Positions 20,774 to 30,591 of a stretch of 64,000 nucleotides of DNA are shown piece by piece. The stretch is taken from contig NZ_CP017990.1 of assembly GCF_002208095.1 (NCBI RefSeq), forward strand, positions 1,240,001 through 1,304,000. The letters are read 5' to 3'. The translations under genes were made by a program, and so were the position numbers. Numbering within the stretch: the stretch's first letter is position 1; each line of letters begins with the position of its first letter. This stretch comes from Enterobacter cloacae complex sp. ECNIH7 (GTDB lineage: Bacteria > Pseudomonadota > Gammaproteobacteria > Enterobacterales > Enterobacteriaceae). The notes below the pieces were generated by a model that had not been told where the DNA came from, searched no databases, and saw only the letters and a list, made by a program, of their open reading frames with translations.

Positions 20774-20789
20774 AGTAGAACGTTCTACT
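20774..20789. promoter_or_regulatory. Perfect 16-bp palindrome, probable LacI-family operator for the PTS gene
   Basis: AGTAGAACGTTCTACT, centred on CG like LacI/GalR-family operators. On the minus strand a TATACT -10-like box lies just downstream, so a bound repressor would sit over the -35 region. It is the only such palindrome I see near the pair. Confidence 0.7.
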
Positions 20790-20907
20790 TATCGTGGGCA
20801 AAGAGTGAAAAACGCGCAACAGAATTTTCATATTTCAACAGATGAAATAGTGATTATTTGAAGTTGATCGATAAATAACCGCGATGGGTGTGAGGGGATT
20901 TAATATT

Positions 20908-20944
20908 CCCTCTCCCTGTGGGAGAGGGTTGGGATGAGGGCATC
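20908..20944. repeat. Dispersed palindromic repeat copy upstream of the PTS gene
   Basis: CCCTCTCCC-TGT-GGGAGAGGG at 20908-20928, followed by TTGGGATGAGGGCATC. It lies at the 3' side of ybcJ. Confidence 0.75.
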
Positions 20945-20951
20945 AGACGGC

Positions 20952-21164
20952 TCAGGCCGTAACGGTTACGCTCTGTCCTTCAAAGCTCACGGTCTGACCC
21001 GCGACAATCTTGCAGCGCTTGCGCGTTTCTACCACGCCGTCGACTAAAACCCGCCCGTCGGCGATAACGATTTTCGCCTGCGCGCCGCTTTCGCTCCAGC
21101 CTTCCAGCTTCAGCAGATCGCACAGCTCAACGTGCGGGTGTTTACCTAATGAAAAAGTCGCCAT
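20952..21164 (-). CDS. ybcJ: S4-domain RNA-binding protein YbcJ
   Basis: A 70-aa protein that is almost wholly an S4 RNA-binding domain. The core reads LCDLLKLEGWSESGAQAKIVIADGRVLVDGVVETRKRCKI, with the usual basic patch in ETRKR. Family knowledge: a ribosome-associated small RNA-binding protein whose role is not settled. It starts 1 bp after the folD stop, giving a folD-ybcJ operon as in E. coli. Confidence 0.93.
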   Translation of the reverse strand: MATFSLGKHPHVELCDLLKLEGWSESGAQAKIVIADGRVLVDGVVETRKRCKIVAGQTVSFEGQSVTVTA

Positions 21165-21165
21165 C

Positions 21166-22032
21166 TTACGCGTCCTCTACGTCGTGATATTCTTCGCACG
21201 CCTGCAGCGTGTTCTGAATCAGCGTTGCTACGGTCATCGGGCCAACGCCGCCCGGTACTGGGGTAATGTAAGAGGCGCGAGCCGCGGCGTCTTCGTACAC
21301 TACGTCGCCGACCACTTTGCCGTTTTCCAGACGGTTAATCCCAACGTCCACGACAATCGCGCCCTCTTTGATCCACTCGCCCGGAATAAAGCCCGGCTTG
21401 CCGACCGCGACGATCAGCAGATCGGCGTTCTCAACGTGGTGGCGCAGGTTTTTGGTGAAGCGGTGGGTCACGGTGGTGGTGCAGCCCGCCAGCAGCAGCT
21501 CCATGCTCATCGGGCGGCCCACGATGTTGGAGGCACCGATAACCACGGCGTTCAGACCGTAGGTGTCGATGTTATAGCGCTCCAGCAGCGTCACAATGCC
21601 GCGCGGCGTACACGGGCGCAGGCGCGGCGCGCGCTGGCACAGACGGCCAACGTTGTACGGATGGAAACCGTCCACGTCTTTATCCGGTGCAATACGCTCC
21701 AGCACCTTCACGTTGTCGATGCCTGCAGGCAGCGGCAGCTGAACCAGAATACCGTCGATCTCTTTATCGGCATTCAGGGTGTCAATAAGTTCCAGCAGTT
21801 CTGCTTCGCTGGTGGTTTCCGGCAAATCGTAAGAGCGGGAGACGAAGCCCACCTCTTCACACGCTTTGCGCTTGCTGCCGACATAAATTTGCGATGCCGG
21901 GTTGCTGCCAACCAGCACAACGGCCAGCCCGGGGGCGCGTTTTCCGGCAGCTTTACGCGCCTTCACTTTTTCCGCGACCTCAGAGCGCACCTGCTGCGCA
22001 ATCGTTTTACCGTCAATAATCTTTGCTGCCAT
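21166..22032 (-). CDS. folD: Bifunctional methylenetetrahydrofolate dehydrogenase/cyclohydrolase FolD
   Basis: Interconverts 5,10-methylene- and 10-formyl-tetrahydrofolate using NADP. The 288-aa protein contains [14 protein letters not shown] with the catalytic Tyr and Lys, the signature QLPLPAGID, and the Rossmann segment [30 protein letters not shown] is at the C-terminus. Start [14 protein letters not shown] is well supported. First gene of folD-ybcJ. Confidence 0.97.
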   Translation of the reverse strand: MAAKIIDGKTIAQQVRSEVAEKVKARKAAGKRAPGLAVVLVGSNPASQIYVGSKRKACEEVGFVSRSYDLPETTSEAELLELIDTLNADKEIDGILVQLPLPAGIDNVKVLERIAPDKDVDGFHPYNVGRLCQRAPRLRPCTPRGIVTLLERYNIDTYGLNAVVIGASNIVGRPMSMELLLAGCTTTVTHRFTKNLRHHVENADLLIVAVGKPGFIPGEWIKEGAIVVDVGINRLENGKVVGDVVYEDAAARASYITPVPGGVGPMTVATLIQNTLQACEEYHDVEDA

Positions 22033-22342
22033 CAGAGAGAAGATTCCGTCTGTAACGTTTGAAAGGGGGGATGGCGTGTATTTTGTCAGAAGCGAGCGTC
22101 GCTGTCAGTCACCCTTTACGCGTTTTTATCAGTGAGACGCAAAAACCCTTCTTAGGGGATGGTCAATTTCTTAGGCGGTATTAGGATGTGACCTGGCGAA
22201 ATGGCAGAGTTTTGACATATTTAAAAAACGCGTCCTGAGCTACTTTGTCTCCTCCGAAATAAGCTTTCAATTAATCAATTGAACGTATTTCTTATTCCCG
22301 ATTATTCGCGGGAAGGGTTATTTACATTTTAAAGGAATAGAC
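22033..22342. promoter_or_regulatory. folD-fimA intergenic region with fimA control sequences
   Basis: About 310 bp, AT-rich on the fimA side. A perfect inverted repeat TTCAATT-AATC-AATTGAA is at 22266-22283, a possible activator site. TTGACA occurs near 22213. AAAGGAAT sits just before the fimA ATG. No terminal inverted repeats or recombinase genes that would mark an invertible fim switch are seen. Promoter assignment is tentative. Confidence 0.45.
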
Positions 22343-22906
22343 ATGAAACTCAGCAACATTGCTTCTACTGTTATTGCTACTTTGGCCCTGGTTGCAGGTG
22401 CCGCAAATGCAGCAGATCCTGCTGCGCCGGTTTCCGTTAATGGCGGTACCGTACATTTTAAAGGTGAGCTGGTTAACGCGGCTTGTTCAGTAAATACTGA
22501 TTCTTCCGAGCAGACCGTTAATCTGGGTCAGTATCGTACCGCGAAATTTACCAAAGTGGGCGACACCACCTCTAATATTCCATTCAACATTGAACTGAAT
22601 GATTGCGATCCGCTGGTTGCCAAAACTGCCGCTGTTGCGTTCACCGGTCAGATCGACCCAACCGACAAAACCCTGCTGGCCGTGACCTCCGGTAACAACG
22701 ACAACACCGCGAAAGGCGTGGGTATCGAGATCCTCGACAGCAAATCCAGCGTTCTGACCCCAGACGGCGCGACCTTCTCTGCTGCGCAGACGCTGATCGA
22801 AGGGACGAACACCCTGAAGTTCACCGCGCGTTACAAATCAACGGCTGCCACCACTGAGCCAGGCCAGGCGAACGCTGACGCCACCTTCGTAATGAAATAC
22901 GAGTAA
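22343..22906 (+). CDS. fimA: Type 1 fimbrial major subunit FimA
   Basis: Major pilin, 187 aa. The signal peptide is 1-23 ([12 protein letters not shown]). The mature subunit has [19 protein letters not shown], the first of a cysteine pair (the second in LNDCDPLV), a QYRTAKF motif, and the C-terminal donor/penultimate tyrosine pattern [10 protein letters not shown]. It is the first and probably most strongly expressed gene of fimAICDHF. The gene order matches Salmonella fim and the position after folD matches the E. coli sfm locus. Confidence 0.94.
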   Translation: MKLSNIASTVIATLALVAGAANAADPAAPVSVNGGTVHFKGELVNAACSVNTDSSEQTVNLGQYRTAKFTKVGDTTSNIPFNIELNDCDPLVAKTAAVAFTGQIDPTDKTLLAVTSGNNDNTAKGVGIEILDSKSSVLTPDGATFSAAQTLIEGTNTLKFTARYKSTAATTEPGQANADATFVMKYE

Positions 22907-22974
22907 TTCCTCCGCACAGGGATGTTCAGGCCTCAGGGACGAGGCCCGTCATACGCTAATGCCAGGAACGAAGG

Positions 22975-23520
22975 ATGACAAGGACTGGAACACTACTGCT
23001 GTTAACCCTTGCGATGGCTTGCCCGGCATCGGCGCATACCGTGGTGATCGAAGGTGGCAAGGTTCATCTCCGGGGTGAACTGGTGAACGGCGGCTGTGCC
23101 GTGGCGCCCGACAGCCAGAATATGCGCATCGACATGGGGCAGTACCGAACCAATTCATTTTCCGGTGTGGGCAGTTTTTCCACGGTTAACGTGCCTTTTA
23201 CCGTGCGGCTGCTGGACTGCAGCGTTGATGTTTCGCGCACCGTGGGGATCCAGTTTCAGGGCGTGACGCCCGCAGAAGATCCGCAGGTCTTTCTGGCGAC
23301 ATCGCGGCCGGGGGAAACGCCTGTCAGCAGCGGCGTGGGGCTGGCGCTCTTTGACGAACAGCAGCGTCAGATTATCCCAAACGCCACGGCCGTCAGCTGG
23401 CTGCCGATCGATACCCGCGAGCTCGCGTTCCATTTTAGCGCCCGCTATCGGGCTATTTCCGAACACCTCGAGCCAGGCAAAATTCAGTCGGATGTCTGGT
23501 TTACGTTGATTTATCCATAA
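22975..23520 (+). CDS. fimI: Fimbrial protein FimI
   Basis: Minor pilin-like protein, 181 aa, with signal peptide about 1-20 ([13 protein letters not shown]). The mature part parallels Fim[37 protein letters not shown] and the C-terminal [10 protein letters not shown]. In E. coli FimI stops rod growth by acting as the termination subunit at the usher. It lies between fimA and fimC, the usual position. Confidence 0.9.
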   Translation: MTRTGTLLLLTLAMACPASAHTVVIEGGKVHLRGELVNGGCAVAPDSQNMRIDMGQYRTNSFSGVGSFSTVNVPFTVRLLDCSVDVSRTVGIQFQGVTPAEDPQVFLATSRPGETPVSSGVGLALFDEQQRQIIPNATAVSWLPIDTRELAFHFSARYRAISEHLEPGKIQSDVWFTLIYP

Positions 23521-23554
23521 CACCTGCGAACACATTATTAAAGGTACGGTTGTG

Positions 23555-24247
23555 ATGAATACCCTAATTAAACCAGGACTTTTTTTATCGTTTATTTTGA
23601 TGATGGTTTCTGCCTGCGCAAATGCTTCCGGCGGTATTGCGCTGGGGGCCACGCGCGTTATTTATCCCGCAGAGGCGAAGCAAACGTCGCTGGCGATCAC
23701 CAACAGCAACAAACAGGAACGCTATTTAATTAACGCGTGGATCGAAAATGCGAGCGGGCAAAAAGAAAAAACCTTTGCCGTCACTCCCCCCCTGTTTGTC
23801 AGCGAGCCGAACAGTGAAAACACGCTGCGTATTATTTACGCCGGGCCAGCGCTGCCAGCCGATCGTGAATCGCTCTTTTACATGAACGTGAAGGCGATCC
23901 CGTCGGTGAACAAAGCGAAAACGGAAAACAATAACGTGCTGCAGCTGGCGATCCTCTCACGCATCAAGCTGTTTGTGCGCCCGAACAACCTGGCGATGCA
24001 GCCGGAAGAGGCGCTTTCCCAGCTGCGGTTTGAGCGCGCGGGCAGCCATCTCAAGGTCAGCAACGCATCCCCGTATTACATCACCCTCGTCAATCTGAAG
24101 ATGGGCGGGCAGACGCTGGAAAACCTGATGGTTGCGCCGAAAAGCTCGGCACAGCAGGTGCTGCCAGCCGGTGCCAGCGGCACGCTTTCCTGGCAGAGCG
24201 TGAATGACTACGGTGCCATCACCCCGGCGCGTAGCGTCAACCTGTGA
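23555..24247 (+). CDS. fimC: Periplasmic fimbrial chaperone FimC
   Basis: PapD-type chaperone, 230 aa, with signal peptide about 1-25. The ATG at 23555 is preferred to a GTG one codon earlier. Two immunoglobulin-like domains are present: the G1 and F1 strands with [23 protein letters not shown] and the [21 protein letters not shown] region that donates a strand to subunits. The basic Arg/Lys pair that anchors the subunit C-terminus is in TRVIY and RIKLF. It hands subunits to FimD, encoded next. Confidence 0.95.
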   Translation: MNTLIKPGLFLSFILMMVSACANASGGIALGATRVIYPAEAKQTSLAITNSNKQERYLINAWIENASGQKEKTFAVTPPLFVSEPNSENTLRIIYAGPALPADRESLFYMNVKAIPSVNKAKTENNNVLQLAILSRIKLFVRPNNLAMQPEEALSQLRFERAGSHLKVSNASPYYITLVNLKMGGQTLENLMVAPKSSAQQVLPAGASGTLSWQSVNDYGAITPARSVNL

Positions 24248-24261
24248 GTAGAGTCAGGGCG

Positions 24262-26823
24262 ATGAAAAACCACCAGGGACGTTACTGCCCGGTTGCGCTG
24301 GCGCTGATGGCTGCGCTCTGGCCGCAGGCTGGCTGGAGCGAAAGTTATTTCAACCCGGCCTTCTTGTCGGACGACACCGCCAGCGTGGCGGATTTGTCGC
24401 GTTTTGAACAAGGACACCAGCAGGCACCCGGCGTTTATCGCGTGGATATCTGGCGTAACGATGAGTTTATCGGTACCCAGGACGTGCGTTTTGAGCAGGC
24501 CGAGAACACGCCGCCGGTGGCGGGCGGTTTGTCGGCGTGCATTACGCGCGCGATGCTGGATCGCTTTGGCGTCAACGTCGCGGCGTTTCCCGAGCTGGCT
24601 AAGGTGCAGGGCGATACCTGCGTTCCGTTGACCACGGCCATACCCGGCAGCGAAACGGTATTCAACTTTGCCTCTCAGCGTCTGGACGTCAGCCTGCCGC
24701 AGGTGGCGTTGCAAAACAGCGCCCGGGGCTACATTCCGCCTGAACAGTGGGATGAAGGCATTCCCGCCGCGCTGGTGAACTACAGCTTCACCGGTAACCG
24801 GGGAAGCGAAGACGACAGCTATTATCTGAACCTGCAGAGCGGGCTGAACTATGGCGCCTGGCGTTTACGTAACAACGGCGCATGGCGGTACACGCAGAAT
24901 AACGGGCAGCGGCACAGCGAGTGGCAAAATATTGGCACCTGGGCACAGCGCACCGTCATCCCGCTTAAAAGCGAACTGGTGCTGGGCGACAGCAATACCG
25001 GGAATGACGTCTTCGACAGCATGGGGTTCCGCGGCGGGCGGCTCTTCTCGTCTGACAGCATGTACCCGGACAGCCTGCAGGGCTACGCGCCGACCGTGCG
25101 CGGGATCGCCCGTACGCCCGCCAAAGTAGTGGTTCGCCAGAACGGCTACGTTATCTATCAAAGCTATGTGCAGCCGGGCGCATTTGCGATTACCGATCTT
25201 AACCCGACCTCCTCAAGCGGTGACCTGGAAGTCACGGTCGAAGAGAAAGACGGTACCCAGCAGCGCTATACCGTGCCGTACTCCACCGTCCCGCTACTGC
25301 AGCGTGAAGGGCGCTGGAAGTATGATCTCGTTGCCGGGGATTACCGCAGCGGTAACAGCGATCAGGATACGCCGTTCTTCACTCAGGGCACCCTGATTAC
25401 CGGTCTTGCCAACGGTTACACGCTCTACGGCGGTACGCAGCTGGCGTCACGCTATACCGCGGTGGCCGTAGGGGCCGGAAAAAACCTGGGCGACTGGGGC
25501 GCGGTCTCGCTCGATATCACCCACGCCCGCAGCCAGCTCGCGGACGACAGCAAGCATGAAGGCCAGTCTCTGCGCTTCCTCTACGCGAAATCCCTTAACG
25601 GCTTCGGCACCAACTTCCAGCTGCTGGGCTACCGTTACTCCACAAAAGGGTTTTACACCCTCGACGATGTCGCCTGGCGCTCAATGGAGGGCTATCAGTA
25701 TGCCGATAGCCAGAACGATAACGATGTGCCGGACGTGCAGAGCTATCACAACCTGACGTGGAATAAAAAAGGCCGTTTCCAGCTCAACGTTTCTCAGTCT
25801 CTCGGGGACTACGGCTCGGTCTATATCTCCGGCAGCGAGCAGACCTACTGGGGAACAGACGAGACGAACCTCTGGTACCAGCTGGGCTACGCGGGCGGCG
25901 TGAAGGGGATCAACTACTCCGTCTCGTGGTCGTGGAACAAATCCGTGGGGATAGACGGTACCGATCGGATCGCGTCGTTTAACGTCTCCGTGCCGTTCAG
26001 CCTCTTTACCCGCCAGGGCTATCGCCGGGAGAGCGCGATTGATCGCGCCTACGCTACGGCATCCGCCAGTCGAAACAGCGATGGCGACACAAGCTGGCAA
26101 ACCGGCGTCAGCGGAACGCTGCTGGAGGACCGCAACCTGAACTACAGCGTGACTCAGGGACACGCCAGCACCAACGGCTCAAGCGGAAGCGCCAGCGCCA
26201 ACTGGCAGGCGACCTACGGCACGCTGGGCGTGGGCTACAACTATTCCCGCGATCAGCACGATCTCAACTGGCAGCTCTCCGGTGGGGTGGTCGGCCACGC
26301 CGACGGCGTGACCTTCAGCCAGCCGCTGGGCGACACCAACGTGCTGATCAAAGCGCCGGGGGCATCGGGCGTCAGTATTGAAAACCAGACCGGCGTGAAA
26401 ACCGACTGGCGAGGCTACGCGGTGATGCCGTATGCCACCGTCTATCGTTACAACCGCGTGGCGCTGGATACCAACACCATGAGCAACAACACCGATATCG
26501 AAAACAACGTGAGCAGCGTGGTGCCGACCAAAGGCGCGCTGGTACGCGCCAGCTTTGATACCCGCATTGGCGTGCGCGCCCTGCTGACGGTAACGCGCGG
26601 CAACCAGCCGGTGCCGTTCGGCGCGGTGGTACGCGAAACCAAAAGCGGCGTGACCAGCATGGTGGGGGATGACGGGCAAATTTACCTGAGCGGGCTGCCG
26701 CTGGAGGGCGAACTGCTGATCCAGTGGGGCGACGGGGCGCAGTCCCAGTGTCGCGCGCCTTACAGCTTGCCTGAAAAGAGCCTGCAACAGGCGATCACAC
26801 TGAAGGGGATTCGCTGTGAATAA
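24262..26823 (+). CDS. fimD: Outer-membrane fimbrial usher FimD
   Basis: Usher of about 853 aa from ATG 24262; an upstream GTG overlapping the fimC stop would add six residues. Signal peptide [11 protein letters not shown], then the N-terminal domain [11 protein letters not shown] that binds chaperone-subunit complexes. The 24-strand barrel with plug follows ([15 protein letters not shown]), and C-terminal domains end with [11 protein letters not shown] and KGIRCE. Length and motifs are complete, so assembly should be functional. Confidence 0.95.
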   Translation: MKNHQGRYCPVALALMAALWPQAGWSESYFNPAFLSDDTASVADLSRFEQGHQQAPGVYRVDIWRNDEFIGTQDVRFEQAENTPPVAGGLSACITRAMLDRFGVNVAAFPELAKVQGDTCVPLTTAIPGSETVFNFASQRLDVSLPQVALQNSARGYIPPEQWDEGIPAALVNYSFTGNRGSEDDSYYLNLQSGLNYGAWRLRNNGAWRYTQNNGQRHSEWQNIGTWAQRTVIPLKSELVLGDSNTGNDVFDSMGFRGGRLFSSDSMYPDSLQGYAPTVRGIARTPAKVVVRQNGYVIYQSYVQPGAFAITDLNPTSSSGDLEVTVEEKDGTQQRYTVPYSTVPLLQREGRWKYDLVAGDYRSGNSDQDTPFFTQGTLITGLANGYTLYGGTQLASRYTAVAVGAGKNLGDWGAVSLDITHARSQLADDSKHEGQSLRFLYAKSLNGFGTNFQLLGYRYSTKGFYTLDDVAWRSMEGYQYADSQNDNDVPDVQSYHNLTWNKKGRFQLNVSQSLGDYGSVYISGSEQTYWGTDETNLWYQLGYAGGVKGINYSVSWSWNKSVGIDGTDRIASFNVSVPFSLFTRQGYRRESAIDRAYATASASRNSDGDTSWQTGVSGTLLEDRNLNYSVTQGHASTNGSSGSASANWQATYGTLGVGYNYSRDQHDLNWQLSGGVVGHADGVTFSQPLGDTNVLIKAPGASGVSIENQTGVKTDWRGYAVMPYATVYRYNRVALDTNTMSNNTDIENNVSSVVPTKGALVRASFDTRIGVRALLTVTRGNQPVPFGAVVRETKSGVTSMVGDDGQIYLSGLPLEGELLIQWGDGAQSQCRAPYSLPEKSLQQAITLKGIRCE

Positions 26824-27823
26824 AACCCAACTCTTTGCCTTGTCGCTTCTGGCGTTACTGCCCGCGACAAACGCGTTAGCCACCGTGTGCGTCAATGAAA
26901 AAGGCGTGCCGACGGAGGTGCATTACGACCTGACGGATAAATTCAACAGCTCGAATAACCAGATTGGGCAGGTCGTGACGCTCAGCGAGAAATCGCAGTG
27001 GGTAGGGGTAAATGCCGTCTGCCCAAAGGGCACGACCGGGAATACCACCAAGCGCAGCTATGTGACCGATTATCCGGTAACGGGAACGAGCGATGGCTAT
27101 CAATATCTGAAGCTTAACGACTATCTGGACGGGGCGATGAAAATTACGGACAGCTTTGCTGGCGTATTTTATCCGCCAAAAAACTATATCCAGATGGGGA
27201 GCCATCCTAACGTCTCCAAAAACAAACCGTTTGGCGTGCAGGACTCCAGCCTGGTCTTCCGTTTTAAGGTGACCCGGCGTTTTATTAACATGGTCGTGAT
27301 CCCGCGCGCCACCATGTTCCGCGTTTACGTCACCACTACCTCTTCCGATCCGCTCACCACGCCGGTCTATACCATCAGCTACAGCGGTACCATCCAGGTG
27401 CCGCAAAGCTGCGCCATCAATGCCGGTAACGTTGTGGAGTTTGATTTCGGCGACATTGGCGCCTCCCTGTTCAGCAAGGCGGGTGTAGGTAACAAACCGG
27501 AGGGGGTCTCATCGCAAAGCAAAACCATTGCGATCAAATGCACCAACGTGGAGGCGAACGCCATGCTGACGATGCGCGTCGAGGCGGAAAAAGTCTCTGA
27601 TAATGTGCTGGTGTCGGATAACCCGGACGTGGGGTTCATCATCGCCAACGAGAGCGGGGCGCCGCTGACGCCCAACAACCTGACAAGCAAAATTCCGTTC
27701 CGTCTCGACGACAGCGCGCAGGCTCAGGTGGGGATCCGGGTCTGGCCGGTGAGCGTGACGGGCAATAAACCAGCGGAAGGGCGCTTCACCTCGCGCGGAT
27801 ACCTGCGCGTGGATTACGACTAA
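26816..27823 (+). CDS. fimH: Fimbrial tip adhesin FimH
   Basis: Two-domain adhesin of 335 aa, starting at GTG that overlaps the fimD stop. Signal peptide 1-22 (LLPATNALA). The lectin domain (about 23-195) has two disulfide cysteines (TVCVNEK, NAVCPKG) and the pilin domain (about 200-335) carries SCAINAG and CTNVEAN, ending GYLRVDYD. The sequence is close to Salmonella FimH ([22 protein letters not shown]), more than to E. coli FimH. Mannose binding is likely but not proven. Confidence 0.93.
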   Translation: MNKTQLFALSLLALLPATNALATVCVNEKGVPTEVHYDLTDKFNSSNNQIGQVVTLSEKSQWVGVNAVCPKGTTGNTTKRSYVTDYPVTGTSDGYQYLKLNDYLDGAMKITDSFAGVFYPPKNYIQMGSHPNVSKNKPFGVQDSSLVFRFKVTRRFINMVVIPRATMFRVYVTTTSSDPLTTPVYTISYSGTIQVPQSCAINAGNVVEFDFGDIGASLFSKAGVGNKPEGVSSQSKTIAIKCTNVEANAMLTMRVEAEKVSDNVLVSDNPDVGFIIANESGAPLTPNNLTSKIPFRLDDSAQAQVGIRVWPVSVTGNKPAEGRFTSRGYLRVDYD

Positions 27824-27832
27824 GGAGCCGAT

Positions 27833-28354
27833 ATGCGAAACGGGATCCGTTTTATCACCGTAGCGCTCTTTGCGCTTTGCACCCAGGCTCAGGCGGACAC
27901 CGCGTTGGGCGAAATTAACATTCGGCTCTACGGCAATATCGTCGATTTTACCTGCGTTGCCGAGGGCAGCGACAGCGACAAGGCCGTCCCGCTGGGCACC
28001 TGGCCCACGAAACAGCTCAGCACCACCGGGAGCCGCACGCAGCCTATGCCGTTTACGCTGAAGCTGACCGGCTGCCCGCCGGGCGCGGCGTCCATTACGT
28101 TTTCAGGTAAAGCTGATGGGAGCAATAGCGGCTTGCTGGCGCTGAATGACGCCAGTACTGCAAGCCATGTCGCCGTTGAGATCAGGGATGCGGATAAAAC
28201 TCGCCTGGCGCTTCAGCAGGCCAGCCAGCCGGTTTCGGTTGACGCACAGGGAAATGCGACGCTGTCGTTTTATGCCAATTATATTGCCACTGCCGATAAC
28301 CCTCAGCCCGGACGGGCTGATGCGGATGCCACCTTCATGATTAATTATAATTAG
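27833..28354 (+). CDS. fimF: Minor fimbrial subunit FimF
   Basis: A 173-aa tip/adaptor subunit with signal peptide about 1-21 (FALCTQAQA). Features are EINIRLYGNIVDFTCVAEGS with the first Cys, LTGCPPGAASITF with the second, and the C-terminal DADATFMINYN. Order matches Salmonella, where FimF connects FimH to the rod. Last gene of the operon; a 14-bp-stem hairpin follows. Confidence 0.92.
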   Translation: MRNGIRFITVALFALCTQAQADTALGEINIRLYGNIVDFTCVAEGSDSDKAVPLGTWPTKQLSTTGSRTQPMPFTLKLTGCPPGAASITFSGKADGSNSGLLALNDASTASHVAVEIRDADKTRLALQQASQPVSVDAQGNATLSFYANYIATADNPQPGRADADATFMINYN

Positions 28355-28363
28355 CACTGACCG

Positions 28364-28397
28364 CACTCCCTGCAGCTCAGATAAGCTGCAGGGAGTG
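28364..28397. terminator. Long hairpin between fimF and fimZ
   Basis: CACTCCCTGCAGCT (28364-28377) pairs perfectly with AGCTGCAGGGAGTG (28384-28397) over a 6-base loop. It lies between convergent fimF and fimZ. No T-run follows either side, but a 14-bp stem is likely to block transcription or protect 3' ends. Confidence 0.7.
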
Positions 28398-28405
28398 AAT
28401 TCAGG

Positions 28406-29038
28406 TTATAGCAGTTCGTGGGCTTTGGCGTAATCAATTAATTCTACGATGCTTTGCACACCCAGCTTGGAATAAATATTGGATTTGTGCGCGCTAATGG
28501 TCTTGTTGCTTAATAGTAGCTGTTCAGCAATTTCCTTGTTGGATAATCCATTCGCCAGATACCGTAATACCGTGACCTCGCGATTCGATAATGGCATATC
28601 GACTGCCATCCCTTTCCCTGAACCCAGGTGGTTTATAAAGTTCAGGGTTTCCGACGGGAAAAAGGAATAGCCCATAAGGATCATTTCTACGGCGTTGTAG
28701 ATCTCACCCAAATCTTTTCGTTTACTGACGAAGCCATTTGCCCCGGCGCGAATGGCGCGACCCGCGTAAAATAACTCTGATTTAGACGAGAGGAACAGAA
28801 CCTTAATGTTTTTGTTTAAGTTTCTGATTCTCTTAAGTAAAGAGAAGGCATCCGTGCCCGTGAGTTCAATGTCAAGGATCACCAGATCGATAGGGTGATT
28901 GCGGATACAGTCAAGGACTTCATGGCTATCGCCAGACTTGAGCTTGACTGCGATATTCTTATTTTTCTGTAGCAGGACCTCTATCGACATTCTGACGATA
29001 GGATGTTCGTCCATAATGATAACGGATGCCGGTTTCAT
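28406..29038 (-). CDS. fimZ: NarL-family response regulator FimZ
   Basis: Activator of fimA in Salmonella. The receiver domain (about 1-120) has the phospho-acceptor Asp in VILDIELTG and the conserved Lys in FVSKRKD. A LuxR-type helix-turn-helix (about 145-205) reads LSNREVTVLRYLANGLSNKEIAEQLLLSNKTISAHK. At 210 aa it is full length. No sensor kinase is encoded nearby, as usual for FimZ. It is separated from fimY by about 800 bp without genes. Confidence 0.93.
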   Translation of the reverse strand: MKPASVIIMDEHPIVRMSIEVLLQKNKNIAVKLKSGDSHEVLDCIRNHPIDLVILDIELTGTDAFSLLKRIRNLNKNIKVLFLSSKSELFYAGRAIRAGANGFVSKRKDLGEIYNAVEMILMGYSFFPSETLNFINHLGSGKGMAVDMPLSNREVTVLRYLANGLSNKEIAEQLLLSNKTISAHKSNIYSKLGVQSIVELIDYAKAHELL

Positions 29039-29838
29039 TTTTAATGCCTCAGATTGTTAAAAGCGTTATACAGAGTTTGGTAAAACTCTCGAAATGCCGG
29101 AAGGATATAATGTGCAGATCCCTGTACCGTAGTATTTCCCTGGGAAGAGCGAAAGCATCCTTGTTTACGTAATGAAAAGAACTATGCCTCAGCGCGGTCA
29201 TCTCATTAGGCTGGTGTTGGCAAAAAGGTTTTTCTTATTCAGATTTGATACGCATCTTATTATACAGGGTAAGTTTTTTCCGAAAACCCTGTAAATTAAT
29301 ATGAGGGTATTGGTTTGTATTATCTTCTGGATATGAATCGCTATTTTTTTAAAAATAGCGGAAATGTCCTGTTATCCCATTTACCGCATATTTTCATCTT
29401 TATGTAATAACAAAAAATAACAGATATCGCTGTATGTTGATCAATTGTTAACAAAAACACGCCTCTTCAAAAGGGACGAACCCGCAAACGTGAGGTTAAA
29501 AATTGCCCTCGCAGGCCGACTGACCTTCATCTGAAAGTGCTTGCGCCGATCCGGCTAACGGCGTCTGGTGCACAGGAGAACATGCTATCCGCTTCGCTTT
29601 TTACTCCTGGCAGTTGTCGTTAAGCTGCTTGTTTTTACATCATTATCATCTTGTTAACGCCTTCTGCATTCGCTTAACGGATGGAGGAAAGTGCTGCCGT
29701 TCCGCTAATTTGTGGCATTTCACAAGGTTCGCGCCCATAAATTAGGAATAGTTATAAATTCGATTTTATTGTTAAAAATTAACATTTTCGCAACGCAGGT
29801 GGTAAGTAAATTCTTAAACCGCTTTAGGAAATAAGGGG
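29039..29838. other. Long gene-free AT-rich region between fimZ and fimY
   Basis: About 800 bp with no convincing reading frame on either strand. It contains the perfect palindrome CGCTATTTTT-TT-AAAAATAGCG (29339-29360) and an inverted repeat ACAGGGT/ACCCTGT (29264-29292). It should hold the fimZ promoter on its left end and perhaps regulator sites or a small RNA. Confidence 0.5.
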
Positions 29839-30567
29839 TTAGGAGGTAAGTGAAAACGTGCAGTCTGAGAGGTTATTAAGAAGATGGAGCAATTCCTGGC
29901 GATGGCTTAGCCCCAGCTTTAGGAGGATGCAGCTGAGACGATAGATAATGCGGCTATAGGGGCGATTCTGCATAAGGGCAATTTGACGCAATGTCCTGCC
30001 CCGGGAAAGCTCCTGCAGGATAGGCCATTCGTTGCGCGAGAACCAGTCTTTCTCGGTACCCAGCGGAGGTAGGGTATCCAACAGGCTGTGCTGGAGCGCA
30101 GCGGCGCTCAGCTGACGTTCGAGCACATGAAAGGGACCCGCCGCTTTGCAGAAGAGGCGGGTATCGTAATTATCGGCCCGGACCAGCAGCCAGGGCGTCA
30201 GGAACGGAGGAAACAGGCTATGCCGTCTCAACTGATCCAGTTTCTCCAGAAGCCCCGTGGACCGGCTTTCAATATCCACGACCAGGCGGGCTGAAGGCCA
30301 CTGCGTTTGAGCGATAAGGGCGTCGTCCAGCGTGGCGTAGTCGCAGCAGCTGCTCAGGGGAAACTGGGCGTTGAGAAAACCGGTGCGCAGGTAGTGATCC
30401 TCCGTCACCAGAAGGATAAACGGGGCGTCGGTTTTGCGGGGCTGGCCGATAGACTGGCTCAAAAATTCGAGCCGGTCGAAAAAGGGGGGAGTAAAAGGTG
30501 AGCGCGTAAATCCCAGTGCATCACTTCCTGTACGCCGCCGCCGGTAACGGCGCACTGTCATTCGCAT
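29839..30567 (-). CDS. fimY: Fimbrial regulator FimY
   Basis: Activator that works with FimZ to switch on fimA in Salmonella. The 242-aa protein has a receiver-like N-terminal half (APFILLVTEDHYLRTGFLNAQF, RLVVDIESRSTGLLEKLDQLRR) and a LuxR-like C-terminal helix-turn-helix (FSRNEWPILQELSRGRTLRQ, then MQNRPYSRIIYRLSCILLKLG). The first 30 residues are basic. FimY is a family of limited distribution, and the match to Salmonella FimY rests on order and recalled sequence. It is 24 bp downstream of the EAL gene on the same strand, so the two may be cotranscribed. Confidence 0.85.
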   Translation of the reverse strand: MRMTVRRYRRRRTGSDALGFTRSPFTPPFFDRLEFLSQSIGQPRKTDAPFILLVTEDHYLRTGFLNAQFPLSSCCDYATLDDALIAQTQWPSARLVVDIESRSTGLLEKLDQLRRHSLFPPFLTPWLLVRADNYDTRLFCKAAGPFHVLERQLSAAALQHSLLDTLPPLGTEKDWFSRNEWPILQELSRGRTLRQIALMQNRPYSRIIYRLSCILLKLGLSHRQELLHLLNNLSDCTFSLTS

Positions 30568-30591
30568 GGTCTCCCTCCTGGAAATGGCTTT

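Noticed and set aside
22033..22342. Invertible fim promoter switch
   Set aside because: The short inverted repeat found (22266-22283) is too close together for a switch, and no fimB/fimE-type recombinase is nearby.
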